A program made the position numbers and the translations under genes. Below are positions 4,869 through 6,785 of a stretch of DNA of 6,785 nt, in pieces. Origin of the DNA: Candidatus Bathyarchaeota archaeon (lineage in GTDB: Archaea > Thermoproteota > Bathyarchaeia > RBG-16-48-13 > GCA-020355125); the NCBI GenBank assembly GCA_026014905.1, contig JAOZHK010000153.1:1-6785 (forward strand), in the 5' to 3' direction. Below the pieces are notes generated by a model. That model had not been told where the DNA came from. It searched no databases and worked only from the letters and a program-made list of their open reading frames with translations. Position 1 is the first letter of the stretch. Each line of letters begins with the position of its first letter.

Positions 4869-5168
4869 CTATGTTTCGATGATGATGCCAGACATTGGAA
4901 CATCGGTATATAATTGACCTGATGCCCATGAAATGATTTTATATCCCTCAACAAAGTTGTAGACGACGCCTTTCCATGTGTATATTCTGTCTACAATCTT
5001 TCCCGCGATCCTTCCACGACCAACAACTGGACCACCTAATTCTTTTCGGACTTCTTGGGTTCCCCACATCACACCGTTTACATCTACTTCTTTCCACAGC
5101 CAGAAAAACGTGTTATAGTTAAAACTCGTTGCACGATCATCATTATATCGATACCGTAAACACCTCAT
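4869..5168 (-). CDS. Hypothetical protein (99 aa, start uncertain)
   Basis: No family recognised. The C-terminal two-thirds look like a small beta-rich domain: VRKELGGPVVGRGRIAG (about residues 40-56), RIYTWKGVVYNFVEGYKI (62-79), then SGQLYTDVPMSGIII. It has no signal peptide, membrane segment or cysteine motif. The first ATG (5168) gives 99 residues but overlaps the remnant of a plus-strand gene starting near 5119. A TATA-like TTTTAACTATAA (minus strand, 5113-5124) sits inside that N-terminal part, and GTG/ATG codons at 5072 and 5069 would then start a protein of 66-67 residues containing only the globular-looking part. I cannot decide between the starts. A T8 run follows the stop, which favours a transcribed gene. 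Confidence 0.5.
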   Translation of the reverse strand: MRCLRYRYNDDRATSFNYNTFFWLWKEVDVNGVMWGTQEVRKELGGPVVGRGRIAGKIVDRIYTWKGVVYNFVEGYKIISWASGQLYTDVPMSGIIIET

Positions 5169-5797
5169 TGCCCAAGGTAAGATAGAAGCGAAACCTGTGT
5201 CAGGGACACCTCCACATAATCTCTACTTCGTCCCGTCTCGGTATCACCCTGTCGTCAGCACACTTCAACAACGCAACCATTCATCCCACAATTTGGATAT
5301 TGACCTCGAGGATATTCCATGGGAAAACCATCCGGCAGACATTGTCATCAAAGGTGCCAAAAAGGTCATTTATACCAATTCCAAGACAGGGGAACCCATG
5401 ATCCTACTCAGTGCACGCGCTGATAACACCAATATTCGTGTACATAGCAAGTACTTTTCGCATGCCCTGCATCAAATGCCCAAAATGGCTCCACCAACAT
5501 CGGTGTGGAGATCTCCAATCACCATTGCACTTTTATCCGCATTGTTAGTACTTAGTAGTCTCGGAGGCGCGCGCGCGTCAAAATACCTGTCAACTGCCCA
5601 TCACTATCGTAGATATTGTTGTGAATAGCAAACGTCCATTATGGGAAGCTGAAAATCCTACATTAGCTCCAGGTAGCCGAATACGCTTTTCCATACAATA
5701 TGATTGGCACCATAAATCACAATATTATATCATCCTCATTTCTGCTAGTGGCTCTGCATTTGAGTTACCTCACTTACCCGACTCTTATTATTACTAG
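5119..5797 (+). pseudogene. Decayed winged-helix membrane protein gene (5' truncated, frameshifted)
   Basis: Two frames together read as one protein. The first (5119-5628) opens directly after a TAG with RSSLYRYRKHLIAQGKIEAK and continues SGTPPHNLYFVPSRYHP, which looks like the recognition helix and wing of a winged helix-turn-helix. It has no ATG, GTG or TTG before GTG at 5197, which lies inside the wing. A charged linker follows, then a hydrophobic segment SPITIALLSALLVLSSLGG (about 5512-5568), and the frame ends soon after a GC tract. The next frame is open from 5549 to TAG at 5795-5797 and continues sensibly: LPITIVDIVVNSKRPLWEA, then LAPGSRIRFSIQYDW and YYIILISASGSAFELP, a beta-rich domain. 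A one-base change in the GC tract at 5567-5577 would join them. The original may have been a membrane-anchored regulator or sensor with an outer domain; that is inference. A sequencing error or programmed frameshift could explain the frame break, but not the missing 5' end. Confidence 0.55.
5567..5577. repeat. GC tract at the frame break of the decayed gene
   Basis: GCGCGCGCGCG followed by T: an alternating C/G tract like the intergenic ones, but here inside a gene and exactly where the reading frame changes. Confidence 0.5.
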
Positions 5798-5866
5798 TTG
5801 AGGGCATACTCCGCTGTGTGTGTCTGGTGGATGCCAAATAAGTTCTGAAGGCTAATACTAGTACTG

Positions 5867-6112
5867 TTACTCTTCTGTGACTCCAAAGATTTGGCGTAAA
5901 AGAGCATAAAGTTCCTTACCTCGATCGAATTGCAGAAACATCTCTTTCTCAGATGATAGGATGTGGCTCACCTCGACTCGGGTCCGTCGCCATTCTAACT
6001 CTTTCCACATATTGCGAAAGTGTTTATACTCAATCCACGCACGAACCACTAACACAATGAACATACATACGGTGACAGCTAAGTTCAGTAAATAGAGGTC
6101 TTGTAGATCCAT
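5867..6112 (-). CDS. Small single-pass membrane protein (81 aa)
   Basis: Not a family I recognise. Residues about 8-23 (LLNLAVTVCMFIVLVV) form one membrane helix. It is followed by a positively charged stretch (RAWIEYKHFRNMWKELEWRRTRVE), which predicts a short N terminus outside and the rest in the cytoplasm. The cytoplasmic part is probably helical (KEMFLQFDRGKELYALLRQIF) and might bind a partner protein; no catalytic motif is visible. ATG at 6112 has a clear ribosome site, GAGGAGAT, eight bases upstream, the best in this window. So this gene is translated from a leadered mRNA, unlike the VOC genes. It stands alone: the neighbours are a decayed gene on the other strand and a long intergenic region. 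No clear terminator follows. Confidence 0.6.
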   Translation of the reverse strand: MDLQDLYLLNLAVTVCMFIVLVVRAWIEYKHFRNMWKELEWRRTRVEVSHILSSEKEMFLQFDRGKELYALLRQIFGVTEE

Positions 6113-6120
6113 TACTAGGC

Positions 6121-6128
6121 ATCTCCTC
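6121..6128 (-). promoter_or_regulatory. Ribosome binding site GAGGAGAT
   Basis: The minus strand reads GAGGAGAT, ending eight bases before the ATG at 6112. It is a good Shine-Dalgarno match and fixes that start; most other genes here lack one. TATA-like words lie upstream (CTATACTA, around 6146-6153, and TACATAAATTG, around 6152-6162). Confidence 0.5.
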
Positions 6129-6292
6129 GATATGTGATAGTATAGAACAACAATTTATGTAGATTACGCGCACAAGTACTGTGTACCCGTGCATCTGTGT
6201 GTTGCCAATCAGTATGAGTCACGGCTGTTGACTCTCGCGTTGATGTATCTGTTTCCTTCACGTGTATTCTTTTAGTTTAGTACTATCTAATC

Positions 6293-6314
6293 GTGCCAAA
6301 CACTAGCTTGGCAC
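6293..6314. repeat. Perfect 7-bp hairpin GTGCCAA-8-TTGGCAC
   Basis: GTGCCAA (6293-6299) and TTGGCAC (6308-6314) pair exactly around the loop ACACTAGC. The loop and right arm contain CTAGCTTG (6303-6310), the repeated word seen near the VOC genes. It may be an operator for a dimeric regulator or a structured RNA end. Apart from this and the motifs at 6410-6436, I see no gene between 6130 and 6444. Confidence 0.45.
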
Positions 6315-6409
6315 ATCCCCACACCCAAACGAACCTCATAAGAATCCACGTACGAAACAGCAAGTAGTAGGTGCATAAATTTGTGGGATGTGTAAAGAGC
6401 AGTAGTTAA

Positions 6410-6436
6410 CTAGCTTAATTCACCGACGCGCGCGCC
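6410..6436. repeat. CTAGCTTA word followed by CG tract
   Basis: CTAGCTTA (6410-6417, one base off CTAGCTTG) is followed within nine bases by ACGCGCGCGCC (6426-6436). It lies just past the stop of the propeller gene on the minus strand, and pairs the two repeat families as they also are near 3529-3604, 3759-3824 and 4316-4358. Confidence 0.45.
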
Positions 6437-6444
6437 TTCGTGTG

Positions 6445-6785
6445 TTAGATTCTGGCGAATTTTTGGACGCGGGGCGTCTTACCTATCTCACATTCATAGA
6501 TATTGCCAATTGAGTCCACGCCGATCCCGTGGGCTACCTCTAGGAGGCCTTTTCCCTCGCTTTCACGGCCTTCCCATGATGAGATCTCGGTTCCCTTGAG
6601 GTCACGGATACTTATCTTGGGTTGATATGGGCCGCCGATCTCGGCCAGATAAGCAACGTCGTTTTTCCAGTCCAAGACTATGTCAGCTGGGTTGTTCAGG
6701 CCCGCCCACTCAGTCACGTAGTTCCCGTCTCCGTCGAAGATCTGCACACGGCTGTTCTCTCGGTCGCATACGTATACCATACCGT
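6445..6785 (-). CDS. NHL-repeat / six-bladed beta-propeller protein, C-terminal part
   Basis: The frame runs off the right edge; the ATG at 6780 is internal to a repeat (GMVYVCDRENSRVQIFD), so the true start lies outside the window. Three blade-like units are visible. The first is YVCDRENSRVQIFDGDGNYV, with the NHL hallmark D-x-x-N-x-R-V-Q. The second is degenerate: LNNPADIVLD, then AYLAEIGG and ISIRDLKGTEISSW. The last is VAHGIGVDSIGNIYECEIG, with a closing RVQKFARI. The ending is typical of NHL propellers related to peptidylglycine lyases and SMP-30-like proteins. These act as enzymes or as binding scaffolds and are often secreted; the function here is unknown and the signal sequence, if any, is off the edge. 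Base composition is visibly richer in GC than the rest of the window, so the gene may have a different history. A CG tract follows its stop. Confidence 0.85.
   Translation of the reverse strand, partial: GMVYVCDRENSRVQIFDGDGNYVTEWAGLNNPADIVLDWKNDVAYLAEIGGPYQPKISIRDLKGTEISSWEGRESEGKGLLEVAHGIGVDSIGNIYECEIGKTPRVQKFARI

Noticed and set aside
4763..4954. Minus-strand frame of 63 codons
   Set aside because: Overlaps the 4869-5168 gene in another frame and spans its T8 terminator.
6130..6444. tRNA or other RNA gene in the long spacer
   Set aside because: No cloverleaf arms or T-loop consensus could be found by eye; only the short hairpin at 6293-6314.

Overview
This window looks archaeal. The genes are short, densely packed and mostly lack Shine-Dalgarno sequences. 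Several have an AT-rich TATA-like box 25-30 nt before the likely start codon, as in leaderless archaeal transcription, and two are followed by bare oligo-T runs typical of archaeal terminators. The protein families also fit an archaeon, possibly Nitrososphaeria or Bathyarchaeia; the lineage is inference from remembered family resemblance, not a search. Overall GC is moderate; the last ~340 bases look richer in GC.

Left part (1-2502): a small minus-strand gene of unknown function (205-456) faces away from a compact plus-strand cassette. The cassette holds a small protein with no recognisable start codon (613-912), a P-loop ATPase (986-1777), a small very basic protein (1779-2096) and a protein with DxD...YH...R motifs resembling an archaeo-eukaryotic primase-like core (2050-2502). 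The last three abut or overlap. Directly downstream is a gene-free stretch of about 565 bases (2503-3067). It holds two arrays of short motifs repeated every 10-11 bp, one helical turn: GTTTC/GTTC-type at about 2601-2760 and AGCA-type at 2810-2908. ATPase, primase-like protein, basic protein and phased repeats together suggest a replication or partition module of an integrated or extrachromosomal element. This is the most interesting part of the window.

Middle part (3068-4691): two VOC-superfamily (glyoxalase fold) paralogues, about two-thirds identical, face each other tail to tail, followed by a double zinc-ribbon protein. The intergenic DNA is loaded with two short repeat families: alternating CG tracts (ACGCGCGCGTA type) and CTAG-rich words (GCTAGCTAG, CTAGCTTG). 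The word GCTAGCTAG forms the last two codons plus stop of two unrelated genes.

Right part (4692-6785): a hypothetical minus-strand gene (4869-5168) overlaps the 5' end of a decayed plus-strand gene (5119-5797). The decayed gene has a winged-helix-like start, a membrane segment, a frameshift at a CG tract and a C-terminal domain. Then come a small single-pass membrane protein (5867-6112), an intergenic stretch with a 7-bp hairpin, and the C-terminal end of an NHL/six-bladed beta-propeller protein that runs off the right edge.
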